NCBI RefSeq assembly: GCF_003255815.1
Contig: NC_037689.1
Location: 25,469,154-25,533,153 of the forward strand
Source: Theropithecus gelada
Lineage: Eukaryota > Chordata > Mammalia > Primates > Cercopithecidae
Direction of reading: 5' to 3'
DNA: 64,000 bases
The notes under the pieces are model-generated. The model made no database searches, was not told the DNA's origin, and worked only from the letters and a program-made list of their open reading frames with translations. Below, piece after piece: positions 33,176 through 46,038 of this stretch (its first letter is position 1; each line of letters begins with the position of its first letter). Made by a program: the position numbers and the translations under genes.

Positions 33176-34930
33176 ACTGAATAGGATTCCCAGTAATATC
33201 TTTAACCTTTTTGTTTTACCCAAAAAGCTAGGCAGCTGCACCCTGCATTCGTGTTTCATCCTTGGTCTGCCTCAGTGATGAATGCTTCCTACAAATATGG
33301 CTGTCTCTGTGATTTCTCATTCAACACCATTTTCTCTTAATGTTGAATTTAGACTGGTTGCAGAGGAGCTCTTACCATGAGTCCATAGAACACTTTCCTC
33401 ATTATTGCCAACAAGAAATATTTGTCTTGGACTTCTGGTTCCTCCTTCCACAGAGAACTGATTTTTCCTGGATGTTAGAATTTGCAGCCAGGGTTATTTT
33501 CTCTGTCTTTTTTCACAGCCCTGTGTGGCTTCCACTGCTTGTGATTCTGAATATCTTCTATCTCTTATTCTCATAAAAAGGAAGTTAGTGTTTCTGTTTT
33601 TCACCTCTATTGTGTTTTTTGAAATGATTTCCAAGTAGAGGAGAGTTCAAGATGGACTTTATTACACCATTTCTAACCAGAAATATTTCTCTTAAATAAG
33701 CGTTGTAGTAACACGGTCTTGAGTCAGCTAGGAATAGTGGGTGAAGATGTAAAAAGACTTACACTGTTTCCATTTAGTAATGGGGCTGACTTGGTGACAT
33801 AAGAGGATTTCTTGATGAAGAAGAAGAAAATCAGAAAGGTTATATTTGTGAATTTCATATGCTAACTAGCTCTTTGTAACTTTTAGTAATATATGTTAAT
33901 GTTTAAGCATAACATGTAGCTATTTTAACCATCAGGAATTTTAGAACTAGTTTTCTTCCTGAATTGTAGTAAAAATCAACTATTTATGGAATGGGAACCT
34001 TTGTCTAAATCAAAAAAAAAAAAAAGAAAAATCAGCGATTTAAAACTAAAATAGTATTATTTTTGCCTCTTTTCAGTGATTTCTGGTCTCTTCTTGTAAC
34101 TTTAAAAAATTGTACTGTCACATCTGTGCTATTATATACTGCTGGTCGGTTCTTTGAATAGTTTTTAGATTCAGATTGAGAACTTACATTTTATGGAAAG
34201 TCTATTCCAAACTATTCATAAATGCAAAAGCGATGGAGAATAGAAATCATCATAATAGGACATTAAAATTATATTAATTTTCTGTTAAGTACTGAGTTTA
34301 TGTTCTGTCTATATTGCAATAATATTTCTAAAATGAAAAATAAATAGTTTCAGGCCATTTTTGCTTTTTATTAAGCATGAGAGCCTACTCTGTCTTACAC
34401 ATTTTGAGGGAAAAAATTGCTTCCGCTGGCAAGCATTAGAAATGTGAATATTAAATTATTTATATTCAGTGAGGGTACAGTTGAATAATAGCACATTATA
34501 TGGGATCATTTAAAAGTAAATGGAAAACATTATCTGAATCCAAATATACAAATATATGCAAGTGGCATGCTATTGTGTTTCGGTTAAATAAACGCCCCTA
34601 GGAATTTTAAGAAAACGTGGGTTGCCAAATCAATTTGTGTTTGGATATTGAAAAGAACATAATAAGACCTAGAAGAGGGGGCACAGCTTTTTCAAGTTTT
34701 CAGAATTGTGTTTTCTTTGAGTTTGGTTATGTACAAATTCAGATTGCGTCTTGAAGAGAGGCTATTGTAAGTGTGTGTGGCGAGTGCGGTGGGTGGTGTG
34801 GGGTGGGACGCTCCCCATGGACACTCCCCATGGACTAATTTAGAGTTTAAAAATAAGGCAACATTTCCTCCCATTATTTTGGTTCATTTTAAAGGTTTTA
34901 ATGCATTTTTAAATTTAATTATATTTGCTC
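33176..34930. other. No recognised feature
   Basis: About 1.75 kb, mostly AT-rich. The first few hundred bases may be more old L1 in antisense. The rest shows no repeat or exon that I can name. It includes an A run at 34010-34029. Confidence 0.4.
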
Positions 34931-35080
34931 TTCTGTTTGCCAGGCACCATGCGAGGTGCCAAGGATGCAAAATTGAATAGAGTCTTCCATCATGAGATTT
35001 CGAAACTAAAGAACACAGCAGGCAGACAGACAAATGAAAAGTCAGCAGTGGCTGAATGGTGATGTGTGTAACACACACAT
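34931..35080 (+). mobile_element. Possible L2 fragment
   Basis: 'tttgccaggcaccatgcgag' followed by 'gatgcaaaattgaatagagtc' and a run of 'gaaaa' phrases resembles the L2 3' segment ('gccaggcactgtgctaggtgc'). Very diverged. Confidence 0.4.
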
Positions 35081-35260
35081 GTGATGTGTGATTGCTTGCA
35101 GACCATGCAGATTTGCATGCAATACCCAGGAAGCCCATCAAAATAAAAGGACCTGTGAAATGGAGTCACACATTTTCTTTGTTTTTTACATGTTATTTAT
35201 TTCTTCAGTATTTTCAATACTCTCTCCTTCCTGTTTTTGCTTATTGCACTCTCTCCTTTT
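35081..35260. other. No recognised feature
   Basis: Short AT-rich stretch between an L2-like piece and a pyrimidine tract. Confidence 0.4.
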
Positions 35261-35325
35261 CATTCCTTCCTCCCTCCCTCCCCTCCTTGCTCCCTCCATG
35301 CCTCTCTCTCTCTCTCCCCTACCCC
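35261..35325 (+). repeat. Pyrimidine (TCCC/CTCT) tract
   Basis: Almost uninterrupted C/T run with TCCCTCCC and CTCTCTCT segments. Confidence 0.8.
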
Positions 35326-35379
35326 TTGTCTATCTTTGTACATACATATAGGGAAGTATGCATAAAACATATAACGGAT

Positions 35380-36190
35380 TGAGTTTAAAGAATAATTTAT
35401 AAAATTAACTTCCATTACCCAGGTTGAAAAACAAAACAAAAAATGCCAAACCAATAATGAAATGTTTAGTCATTCTATCTTTTGTATTATTTTATTGTCT
35501 ATGTAAATATCCCTCAACAATACATTGTTTAGTTTTGCCTGTTTTTGAACTTCACATAAATGGTATCATAGGGCATATAGTTTTGTCTGACTTGGTTCTT
35601 TCACTATCATGATTTTGGAATGCATTCATGTTGATACATGTATACGGAGTTTATTCATATTCATTGCAGTTTTATTGTGTGAATCTACCCTATTTTATTC
35701 ATCGAGTCCAATGTTGATGAGTGCATAGGTTGTTTTCAGTATTCTCTGGTCATGGGCAATGTGGGTATGAATATTTGCTCATGGGCTTTGGCCTTTTTTT
35801 TTTAATTGCAGGACCCTAGAGAAAGAGCATGTTCAAGTTTACTAGAAAATTCTCACTGATTCCAAGGTGGTTGTGGGACTATTTTATTCTTATCAAAAAA
35901 AATGTATATGAGAGCTTGACTGCTTTCTATTCATACCAATACTTGGTGCAGCCAGACTATTAATTTTTGCCATCTCTTGGCAAGCAATTTTTTAAAAATT
36001 TGCATTTCTCTCATTATTATTGAGGTTAAGCATTGTTTTATAGATAGTCTGGCCAATGTTTACTCAGTCTCTCAATAAGCGGGTGTGTTTTTCAAGTTTC
36101 TGGATGTTGTGACAAAACAATTTATAGTTTGTACAGATAGTTTTTAACATTTCTGCTTCCTTAAGTGGTCAAGAGATGTATCATTATGCT
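35380..36190 (-). mobile_element. L1M relic, minus strand
   Basis: Antisense L1M text such as 'cttcacataaatggtatcat', 'cattcatgttgatacatgta' and 'attttattcatcgagtcc', then 'tgcatttctctcattattat'. No open frame. Confidence 0.65.
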
Positions 36191-36590
36191 TTTTATTAAT
36201 TTGTATAAGTTTAAGAGGTACGGGTACAATTTTGTTATAGATATATTACCTACTGCCTTCTGGGCTTTCAGTGTATCCATCACCTGAATGATGCACATTG
36301 TATTCATGACAGAATTTCTCATCCCTCACCCCCTCCCACTCTCCCACCCTTTGGAGTCTCCAATGTCTATTTTTCCACTCTCTATGTCCATGAGTGCACA
36401 TTCTTTAGCTCCCACTACAAATGAGAACATCTGGCATTTAACTTTCCAAGTTATTTTACTTAAGATAATGGCCTTCAGTTCCATCCATGTTGTTGCAAAA
36501 GACATGATTTCATTTACTTTTATGGCTGGATAGTATTCCACTGTGTAGATATACCGCATTTTCTTTTTCAATTTTTTTATTTTCATAGAT
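36191..36590 (-). mobile_element. Younger L1 3' end, minus strand
   Basis: Antisense L1 3' UTR and ORF2 end: 'ctcccactacaaatgagaac', 'ccatccatgttgttgcaaaa' and 'ggatagtattccactgtg'. It abuts the older L1 piece. The 86-codon minus frame here is a remnant of the ORF2 C terminus only. Confidence 0.85.
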
Positions 36591-36592
36591 TT

Positions 36593-36908
36593 TATTTATT
36601 TATTTTATTTTATTATTATTATTTTTGTTGGATATGAAGGCTCATTCTGTTGCCCAGGCTGGAGTGCAGTGGCATGATCTCGGCTCACTGCAACCTCTGC
36701 CTCCTGGGTTCAAGCGATCTTCCTGCCTCAGTCTCCAGAATAGCTGAGACTACAGGCGTGAGTCACCATGCCTGGCTAATTTTGTACTTTTAGCAGAGAG
36801 GGGGTTTCACCATGTTGACCAAGCTGGTCTCAAATTCCTGACCTCAGATGATCCACCTGCCTCAGCCTCCCAAAGTATTGGGATTACAGGCGTGAGCCAC
36901 TGCCCGGC
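36593..36908 (-). mobile_element. Alu, minus strand
   Basis: Full Alu with a TTTA-rich tail. Its head is eroded ('gccactgcccggcctggcc'). Confidence 0.93.
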
Positions 36909-37527
36909 CTGGCCTATGCTTTTCGACCAGCAAAAACAGCCAATGATTTCAACCCTTAGACGGGGCTCCACTCCAAGGAAGACTTCCTATTTCTGCCTGG
37001 CCAGTATTAAATCAAACAATAGCCCTCAGCAATTTAATAGGCAAATCACTCCTCTGCTATTAGCCAAGGGACCCACATCTATCATTTGAGAGATCAGCTG
37101 TTATTCTGTTCTTGGAACGACTCAACTTTTGTAAAACACAGAAGGCTGTCCGTATACCATCCCAAAGCCACCTGTCAATTGGGTTAACTGATTAAGTGTC
37201 TTCTCTTTTTCTTCTTTCCTGGCCTGGCCCTAGCCAAGTGTCTTCTCAGACAATTGATTAGTGAAGTGTAAATATAAGTCATTCAGCTGACTCTTTCAAT
37301 TGCCTTTTGAGAGTATCTTTTTAGAGTATGCAGATGGAGTTTGAAAATGATCTACTGAAGTTTTTGTTGCTATGAGGAAGAATATAAAAGGACAATGTCA
37401 ACGCTTCACTTTCTTATTCTTTTTGATCCATTGGTTAAAAATTATCTTTTGAAAATTGTTTTTCAATTCCCTACCAGAATTGTAAAGCTTACTTACTTAC
37501 TATGTCTTGTATAACAGCCGCTCAAGT
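36909..37527. other. No recognised feature
   Basis: Unique-looking sequence. The open frame at 36892-37089 begins in the Alu and shows no family. Confidence 0.4.
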
Positions 37528-37838
37528 CCAGGCGTGGTGACTGATGCCTGTAATCCCAGCACTTTGGGAGGCTGAGGCAGGAGGATGGCTTGAGTTCAGG
37601 AGCTCAAGAGCAGCCTGGGCCACATAGTGAGATCCTATCTCTACAAAAATTTTTAAAAGGTTAGCCATATGTGGTGCTGTGTGCCTTTAGTTCCAACTAC
37701 TCAGGAGGCTGATGGGGGAGGATCCCTTGAACCCAGGAGTGCAGGGCTGCAGTGAGCTGTGATTGCACTGCTGCACTCCAGCCTGGGTGACAGTGTGAGA
37801 TCCTGTACCTAAAACACAAAACAAAACAAACAACAAAA
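37528..37838 (+). mobile_element. Alu, plus strand
   Basis: Full diverged Alu ending in AAAAC-type tail units. Confidence 0.93.
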
Positions 37839-38225
37839 CTCACTCAAAATGTTGCCAAAACCCAGATCAGTTTGGAAAGGGTGAAGATTTGTGTCTGTGG
37901 AGATGTTCTCAATAATGCATTTAGTGAAGCAACAGTCTCGTGGAAAGGAATGCAGGCAGGAAAGAACACACTCTAGGTTCTGAAAGCGTTTCTGGAAGTC
38001 ACAACTGTGTTCGATCAAGAACAGCCCCTATGAGTATACGGATAGCTCTAAGGAGATGACCTTGAAAGAGTCGAGATTCTTTATCTGTGTACTTTCACAG
38101 ATTTAAATAAAACACGTGTATTTTAGAATCGTCAGTGTTGCCCTTAAATGTCATGCTTGGTACTCCCCAGTACTAGTAGTTCCTGCAGCTCTATGTGCAG
38201 AAAACACAGGTCTTAAAATGGAAGT
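37839..38225. other. No recognised feature
   Basis: Single-copy-looking sequence between two Alus. Confidence 0.4.
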
Positions 38226-38536
38226 TTTGGGGCTGGGTGCAAGTGGCTCACGCCCATAATCCCAGCACTTTGGGAGGCTGAAGCAGGAGGATGACTTGAG
38301 TCCGGGAGTTTGAGACCAGCCTGGGCAATATAGGGAGATCCTGTCTCTACAAAAAAAAATTTAAAAAATTAGCTGCATGTGGTGATGCACACCTGTAGTC
38401 TCAGCTACAGCTATGTGGAGGCTGAGATGGGAGGACTGCTTGCGTCCAGGAGGTTGAGGCTGAAGTGAGCCATGATCGTACCACTGCCCACTAGACAAAG
38501 CGATAGAGCAAGGCCCTGTCTCAAAAAAAAGGAAGT
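38226..38536 (+). mobile_element. Alu, plus strand
   Basis: Full old Alu. It has an extra 'gctacagctatgtg' within the right arm. The flanks share 'ggaagttt'. Confidence 0.93.
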
Positions 38537-39436
38537 TTAAACGAATACATTTCTGCATTCTTTTTATTCATCTCATACCACCAAATGGCAAATGCAGATG
38601 CTTCATTTTCTTCACTCAATCCTTCAATAAAAGCACGCTGGAGAATCAGATGCCTTTGTGTTCGTCAGTTTTGATTGGGGAAAACATTCTGGCCCCTCTA
38701 TGCTCATTGCCCAAGAGTATTTGATGTATGGAATTTGCTTGAATTATTCTGAATTAATGACTTGCTTTTTTATGTACAAATATGTTGAGCATAGGTCTAA
38801 GCTAGGTAGTATAATTTTTTCTGGCCTCCTAAAAATTCAAAAGTTTTAAGAATATTTTTATTTTTTCTTGATTATGAAAATAACATGAACGCCCTTTGGA
38901 ACTGGTGATCTCCTGGGGAAGATAAAGTTATATACTTATAAATAAATAATAACTCAGGTTCAAGGATCACATAAACTTTCTACAGAGAAAATAGCACGAG
39001 AAGTCAACACAAGACAAAATTGAGCTGTATCTATAAAGTATCAAAAGTCACTAAGTGAAAAAAGCCAATTATGAATGTTTAATCAATGATTTAAAAATTT
39101 TCATTTTTTAGCCTGTACACCTGGCTTTCTTTCTCGTTCCACAAATTTGAGCAACTGTATATCTGTAGTACATAAATAACTGGGTGAGAAGCATAACTAG
39201 GCAATACAATATTATCTCCAACAATATTTTGACTGTTTTGCCAAGTAGAATGAGCACTTTCATGGTGTATAGTCATAGATCAATAATTTTTCTCTTTGCA
39301 TTTAAAAGACATTCAAAGAAATTTAGATAGAGTGCATGAATAGAAGGCCTTAATATTTTCTCATTTTCCTACTTCTTGAGAACAACTTGTTAAACACTTG
39401 CACTGTATTGACCTTTAAAGATGCCCTTATGAGGGA
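38537..39436. other. No recognised feature
   Basis: AT-rich, no identifiable exon or repeat. Confidence 0.4.
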
Positions 39437-39440
39437 GAAG

Positions 39441-39748
39441 TTTTTTGTTTTTTGTTTTCGAAAGGGTCTTGCTCTGTTGCTCAGGCTGGAGTGCAGCGGC
39501 ACAATCACAGCTCACTGCAGCCTCCACCTCCTGGGCTCAAATGATCCTCCTGCCTTAGCCTCCTGAGTAGCTGGGTCTACAGACTGTGCTACCATGCCCG
39601 GCTAATTTATTTTATTTTATTTTACTTTTTGTAGAGGTGGGGTCTTGCTATGTTGTCCAGACTGGTCTCAAACTCCTAGGCTGAAGTGCTCCTCTAACCT
39701 CAGCCTCCCAGTGCTGGGATTACAGGCGTGAGCCACCTTACCCTGCCT
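39441..39748 (-). mobile_element. Alu, minus strand
   Basis: Full old Alu with TTTTA expansion in the linker (39606-39630). The flanks share 'agaagtt'. Confidence 0.93.
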
Positions 39749-40165
39749 GGAAGAAGTTAGATCCAAAGTTCCTTCAGGGAGGAATCCTTCTTCATTTTAA
39801 AGTTCTGTTTTCCCTTATTCCAGAGCCATGTATTAAAAAAATTAACATATCATTTTGCCTTTTGATTACCTGATTCTTCTGTTTGTCCCTTAGAATATTT
39901 TACCAGGCATATAACGATATATGGCAATAATTAGACTCCAACTATTTGCTATGAGAAGCAAATGTATTTATTCATTGGTGTTTAATCTTGGCATGAAAAG
40001 AAGCCAAAAGCCATAATTTAAGCAGTTAACACATGATTTATTGTTAAAGGGAGAAAGTCTAATGTTGTAAATTATTTCTCACAGCAAACTTAAAGTCCAC
40101 ATATGCTTAATCTTTTAAGAGTTAATCTTTTTCTTCCATTATTAAACATCAATGCACTTGAGCAT
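39749..40165. other. No recognised feature
   Basis: AT-rich unique-looking sequence. Confidence 0.4.
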
Positions 40166-40472
40166 TTTTTGTTTGTTTGTTTTGAGACAGGGTCTCTCTT
40201 TGTCACCCAGACTTGAATGCAGTGGCATTAGTATGGCTCACTGCAGCCTCAACCTCCTGGGCTGAATTGATCCTTCTGCCTCAGCCTCTCAAGTAGCTGC
40301 AACCACAGGTATGCACCACCACACCCGGCTAATTTAAATATATATATATATTTTGTAGAGATAGAGTCTTGCTATGTTGCCCAGGCTGCTCTTGAACTTC
40401 TGGGCTCAAGTAATCCTCCTGCCTCAGCCTCCCAAAGTGCTGGGATACCAAGCATGAGCCATCATGCCTAAC
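40166..40472 (-). mobile_element. Alu, minus strand
   Basis: Old Alu with a TATATA insertion in the linker. It lies head-to-head with the next AluY at a spacing of about 33 bp. Confidence 0.93.
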
Positions 40473-40505
40473 CTGCCTGGGCCTTTCTGAAAAACATCCC
40501 AGTTT

Positions 40506-40785
40506 GGCCGGGCGCGGTGGCTCAAGCCTGTAATCCCAGCACTTTGGGAGGCCGAGATGGGCGGATCACGAGGTCAGGAGATCGAGACCATCCTGGCGAA
40601 CACAGTGAAACCCCGTCTCTACTAAGAAATACAAAAAATAGCCGGGCGAGATGGCGGGCGCCTGTAGTCCCAGCTACTCGGGAGGCTGAGGCCGGAGAAT
40701 GGCATGAACCAGGGAGGCGGAGCTTGCAGTGAGCTGAGATCCGGCCACTGCACTCCAGCCTGGGCTACAGAGCGAGACTCCGTCT

Positions 40786-40820
<35 letters not shown>
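40506..40820 (+). mobile_element. Young AluY (ctcaagcc variant), plus strand
   Basis: Near-consensus AluY whose head reads 'cggtggctcaagcctgtaat', the plus-strand form of the variant seen in the other young copies. The tail has about 33 A. AACATCCCAGTTT is duplicated on both sides. Confidence 0.95.
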
Positions 40821-40821
<1 letters not shown>

Positions 40822-41552
40822 ATCCCAGTTTTTCAGGAGAACAAAGAGAGTTTTCTCATTCTACCAACAATAGAACTTCTCTGAAGAGAAGTGGGTGCAC
40901 TAGCAAGGTAGAATTGGTTCCAAATGATGGATGACTGCATGCTTGGCATTGACAGTGAGTCCTAGCCTTCTGACAGCTGCCTTGGCAATAACATCTATTG
41001 GCAGAGAATGTTTCACGGAAAGATACTGGACATGCGTCCCCTTTTCTGGTTCATAAAGAGTTCAGCATGAGGAACTATCAGTCAGAGAGAGAGAGAAGAA
41101 AATGGACACTTTCTTTTCCTGAGATGGAAATTTCATTGCTTAAATGATAAATATACTTACAGAACAGCCAAAGAGATGGTGCTTTAAAAGACATCAAAAC
41201 TAAAGCCAATTCTCTTTTCTAAAGGAAGCATGATGTTGTAATATTTTGATGTGGCTGCTGTAATTGTGTGTGCAAGTACTTATACAAAGAGTGGGGACAG
41301 GACAATTTCTTAGGAAGCTGAAATTGTGAATTCGAGTGAGTCCAGACCCTGTCAGCCCAAGTTCAGATTTGAAATGTGGTGGTCACATGCCATTTCATTA
41401 AGCTCTTGAAATACATTGAAATTAATGATATAACATACATTTTGTTTTAAAAAAATGCTGTAAGCAGGGAAAAAAAATCAGAGGTGGTTACATGGATGAC
41501 AAATGTTCTACACTGTAAATTTCTGGAAATTTGAAATCCATACAAAGTCAAA
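40821..41552. other. No recognised feature
   Basis: Unique-looking mixed sequence without identified features. Confidence 0.4.
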
Positions 41553-41865
41553 CAGTCGGGTGCGGTGGCTCATACCTGTAATCCCAGCACTTTGGGAGGC
41601 CGAGGCTGAAGGATCATTTGAGGTCGGAAGTTCAAGACCGACCTGGCCAACATGGTAAAACCCCATCTCTACTAAAAACACAAAAATTAGCTGGAGGTGG
41701 TGGCAGACACCTGTAATCCTAGCTACTCGGGAGGCTGACGCAGGAGAATCATTTGAACTCAGGAGGCAGAGACTGCAGTGAACTGAGATCACACCACTGC
41801 ACTCCAGCCTGGGCAACAGAACAAGACTCTATCTAAACAAAAAAACAAAACAAAAATACCCCAAA
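41553..41865 (+). mobile_element. Alu, plus strand
   Basis: Full Alu with an AAAAC-interrupted tail. Confidence 0.95.
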
Positions 41866-43022
41866 CCCAACCAAAAAAAGTTAAACACCAAAACACTGAG
41901 AATATGTTGTTGTTGTTTTTTCCTATGAAACCAATGATGTATCACTTTGGGGCCTTTTACATTTCTTTTCCATCTGTTTTTCAACTTATAGTAATAATCA
42001 GATCATCTTTCATAATTCAGAGTCATAGATTTGTTATTTATGGACCTTTTTTGGTATTAATTTGCAATGTCACAAAATTTTTCAGCGTAGACTCTCAAAA
42101 ACTGGCTATGAACATAGTATGATTCAAAATACATTTGCAGAATGGAGTTTCCATTTTTATGGTCCAAAACAATTTATTTGAAGGAAAGGGGACACATTTG
42201 TAATTGAGATGGGATAGATGAAGGCTTTGTCAACTTTCTAGGATAACACTTCATTATGGAGAAATTCATTGAAATTTCTAATACAGAGAAGTGTGATTTT
42301 CTACATGTGTATCTTTTGTTATTTAAATGGAAGAGATATGGGGATTATTTCACATTTATGAATTTTTAAAATTCAGGCCACAATAATGAAAGCAAGTGAA
42401 CATGAGGACGATTTCATAATTAGGACTTGTAACTTTCCAGGAGCTAGACCAAAACAAATTTGAGTCAAACGTGTGGTTCAGTATCTGTCATAGTCACCTG
42501 TGTGCTGCCCTGAGTGGTAGCAGAGATGCAATAGAAATGAAAATATGAAAGAAGAAAGATAAGATGTGGCTAAGAGGATGGAGAAAATTAGAAACAAATC
42601 AAAGGACAGAGAGAAAGACAGTAGAAGGATAAGTTGAAAGGAGAAATTTTAAATCAGGCTGCCACAAAACACAACTTCTTCTTACGCTGTGAGCATGGAG
42701 AACTGTGATTTCCTAAGGAAGAAAATACCTTTATTTTCTGTGCATCATGGTCTACGCTGTGTTGACTATTTTGTGCAAACATGTTGTTCTGCCTTGAGGT
42801 AAAAGAGAACACAGACTAATAGCTTACAGGAAACAAATTCTCCCAGCAAAGTTATAACTGCTCTTAGCTTCTGCTTCTGCAGAGAGGCAGTGCTGAGTGC
42901 TGGAAAGAATCTAGGCCTGGGTTTTGGAAATTCTGGGCTCACAGTCTAACTCTATGATTTTGGGCTGCGTAAACTAAGAAGTATCTTCTGGGAGCCATTT
43001 CTTCAATAGTACAATGGAAGTG

Positions 43023-43023
<1 letters not shown>
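41866..43023. other. No recognised feature
   Basis: About 1.15 kb, AT-rich with a GAAAGA-rich patch near 42540-42650. No exon or repeat family was recognised. Confidence 0.4.
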
Positions 43024-43077
<54 letters not shown>

Positions 43078-43079
43078 CC

Positions 43080-43112
<33 letters not shown>
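43024..43112 (+). repeat. Compound (AC)n(AG)n microsatellite
   Basis: About 16 AC units run straight into two blocks of AG units, followed by an ATT triplet run. The purine-pyrimidine strand asymmetry could form triplex DNA. Confidence 0.95.
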
Positions 43113-43239
43113 GAATTATTATTATTAGAGAAGTTTCTTAGCAAATATTTGAAGAATGAGTTTTGTTCAGTTAGCTGAATCAGCCTCCACTGAATGGCTA
43201 AGCTCTAATTCTAGAAGAGTCTGTCTCTCTTTCTTTATT

Positions 43240-43523
43240 TTTTAAAATTATTTGAGACAGGGTATTGCTCTGCTGCCCAGGCTGGAACGCAATGGCGTGA
43301 TCATGGCTCACTGTAGCCTCAACCTTCTGGACTCAAGCAATCCTCCCACCTCAGCCTCTTGAGTAGCTAGGACTCTAGGCACACACCACCACACTCAGCT
43401 AATTTTAATTTTTTTTTTTTTAAGAGATGAGGGTCTCACTTTGTTGCTTAGGTGGGTCTCAAACTCCTGCGCTCAAGCAGTCTTCCCACCTTGGCCTCCC
43501 AAAGTACTGGGATTATAGATTTC
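43240..43523 (-). mobile_element. Alu, minus strand, 5'-truncated
   Basis: Old Alu ending at 'actgggattatag', so the last about 20 bp (its head) are missing. Confidence 0.92.
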
Positions 43524-43671
43524 TTAATGTTTATTTTTGCTTCCTCCTAGAGCTGGGAGAGGAGCCTTAACTACTAGAATTCTCATTGTGTTAGAACTGT
43601 TGCCCTTCACCTGGTCATCTCTCCTTAAAATCCACTTACTATAGCTTTAGCAGTGGTGTGTCTTTAACATG

Positions 43672-43979
43672 TATGGCTGGGCACAGTGGCTCATGCCTGT
43701 AATCCCAGCACTTTGAGAGGTCAAGGCAAGTGGATCCCCTGAGCTCAGGATCCACAGATTAAGACCAGTCTGGGCAACATGGTGAAACTCTGTCTCTACC
43801 CAAAATATAAAAATTAGCTGGGTGTGGTGGTGCGTACCTGTAGTCCCAGCTACTCGGGAGGCTGAAGTGGGATGATTGCTTGAACCCAGGAGGTCAAGGC
43901 TGCAGTGAGCTGAGATTGCACCACTGCACTCTAACCTGGGTGACAGAATGAGACCCCATCTCAAAACGAAACAAAACAA
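43672..43979 (+). mobile_element. Alu, plus strand
   Basis: Full diverged Alu with an AAAAC-type tail and a 'ccacagatt' insertion in the left arm. Confidence 0.93.
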
Positions 43980-44019
43980 GTATGTCAGACCCCTGAGGTA
44001 AGGTCTCATTTTCTGGTGC

Positions 44020-44215
44020 AGGTTAGCCCAACAGTACTCAAAGCCTGTTCCATGAAGTAGCACCTCCAGCAGGACTGGAGAGCCCAAAAGATGCAAATTC
44101 TTGGATTTTCCCATTTGCCTACTAAATCAGAACCTCTGGGGTGGGGTTCAAGAATCCATGTGTTGTCAGGTCCTTCGGGTGATCCTTATGTGAACTAACG
44201 TTCGTGCAGCCAGGC
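44020..44215 (+). mobile_element. MER5A-type hAT transposon relic
   Basis: 'cagtactcaaagcctg', 'gatgcaaattcttgg', 'ctactaaatcagaacctctg' and 'ggtgatccttatgtg' occur in MER5A order. Non-coding, non-autonomous. Confidence 0.75.
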
Positions 44216-44886
44216 TCTGCTGGAAAGTACATTGGACAGGCAGTCAGAATAGGGCTTTCCTTCTCACCCTGACTGACAATTAACTTTGTGAAGGTCATTT
44301 CATCTCTTTACATCTTAGATTCCTCCATATACTCCCTGCTTTTTGATGGTGTGTCGAAGAGTGCAGAGACTGCATCATGGACAGCAGGACAACAGAAAAC
44401 GCGGTGTGCTTGGTTTCACAGTGTGATGACTTAGGGAAGCTCGAACCATTATTTGGCTTTCTCTGTGTGGATTTGGGCAACACAGCTGGGCTACAAACAT
44501 TTTCTTTGAAGAATAGTTTAAGGAGATGGCACTAGACCCAACTTCCTTCTCTGTTGGTTTTTGTATCTGCTGTGGTATGTTTTTTGGTTTTGGTGGGCGG
44601 CAGTGAGCATTAACTTGGACATAATGTGAAGAAAACTTCCAAATAATAAGTGCTCTTTCCGAGTGGAATAGTCTGTCTGCTGTCATGGGAGCTTTCAGGC
44701 TACATGGCCCATCCTCCAGGGTGAGGAGAGAGATTCTGGAACTAGGTGAGGCGCTAGAATTCATGGCTGTTAATACGTCTTCTGACCGTGAAATTTTTGT
44801 TCAAAAGCTGGTGACCTCATGACTACATATAAATGCTTTGTGAATGAAAATAGTGTTACTGGAAGAAAAAAATTGGTTAAAGATGG
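44216..44886. other. No recognised feature
   Basis: Unique-looking sequence. The 129-codon minus frame (44375-44764) has ordinary composition and no recognised family. I do not support it as a gene without homology. Confidence 0.4.
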
Positions 44887-45187
44887 TGAGAGGCCCCGTG
44901 TGGTGGCTCACACCTGTAATCCCAACACTTTGGGAGGCTGTTGCGGGGGTCGCTTGAACCCAGGAGTTTGAGATCAGCCTGGGCAACATAGTGAGCCCCT
45001 GTCTCTACAACAAATATAAAAAATTAGCTGGGTGTGGTATGATGCAAGCCTGAAGTCCCAGCTGCTTGGGAGGCTGAGGTGGGAGGATTGCTTGAGCCCA
45101 GGAGGTTGAGGCTGCAGTGAGCCATGATCCTGCCACTGCACTCCAGCCTTGGTGGCAGAGCGAGACTCTGTCTCAAAAAAAAAAAAA
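44887..45187 (+). mobile_element. Alu, plus strand
   Basis: Full old Alu. 'aaagatggtg' is duplicated on both sides. Confidence 0.95.
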
Positions 45188-45730
45188 GATGGTGGGAAAA
45201 ACAAGCAGTTGAGTATTTCAAACAATGCTAATAAAACTGTTTAAAAGTTTATAAGAAAAAGTAAGCTACTTTGAACATTCTGCAGGAATACAGCAAATAT
45301 ATTCTTATACTGCTCATTAAAATACATTTGAGGCATCTGATGTCAACTTATTTTTCTCTTGACCTACCCTCAGGATGTGGAATAAACTTGAGTGAACTCG
45401 GCTTATGATGGGATTAAGTTCTTCCCAAAGTACAGTGTAATACATTTCACTATAATTCCAAATTATTATTATAACAGTCACACCCTGACAAAACAAAAGA
45501 ATTGGAGTTAATAAACATCCTAACTCTTGTTGTTAAGATTTTATCAGGTATTAATTTTTAAATTAAGTGTTAAATATTTATTAAGTATGAAGTAATGTTA
45601 CATGTTAAATATTAAGTATTCAATATTTAAAATATTAATTGTAATATTAACTTAAACAGCAGAATGAAGTTACACATTAGTTATGAATTTAAAATATTTC
45701 TTTGTGGATTTAATGTGTGCAAATGCAGAT
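45188..45730. other. AT-rich, no recognised feature
   Basis: Very AT-rich with ATATTAA-type repeats at 45545-45650. No genes. Confidence 0.4.
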
Positions 45731-46038
45731 TCTTTTTTTTCTTTTTTTTTTTTTTTTGAGACAGAGTCTTGCTCTGTCACTCAGGCTGGAGTGCAGTGGT
45801 GGGATCTCAGCTCACTGCAACCTCTGCCTCCTGGGTTCAAGTGATTCTCCTGCCTCAGCCTCCTGGGTAACTGGGATTACACGCATGCACCGCCACGTCC
45901 AGCTAATTTTTGTATTTTTAGTAGAGATGGGGTTTCTCCATGTTGGCCAGGCTGGTCTTGAAGTCCTAACCTCAGGTGATTCACCCGCCTTGGCCACCTA
46001 AAGTGCTGGTATTACAGGCGTGAGCCACCATGCCTGGC
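45731..46038 (-). mobile_element. Alu, minus strand
   Basis: Full Alu. The flanks share 'cagattcttttt / cagattttt'. Confidence 0.95.

Noticed and set aside
33065..33259. Lys/Glu/Arg/Gly-repeat protein
   Set aside because: Translation of the (CCTT)n microsatellite.
43647..44114. 155-codon minus-strand frame
   Set aside because: Mostly the antisense translation of a plus-strand Alu, with the usual Alu-derived peptide pattern.
44375..44764. 129-codon minus-strand frame in non-repeat DNA
   Set aside because: Ordinary length for chance in 64 kb, no family resemblance, and no splice or promoter context.
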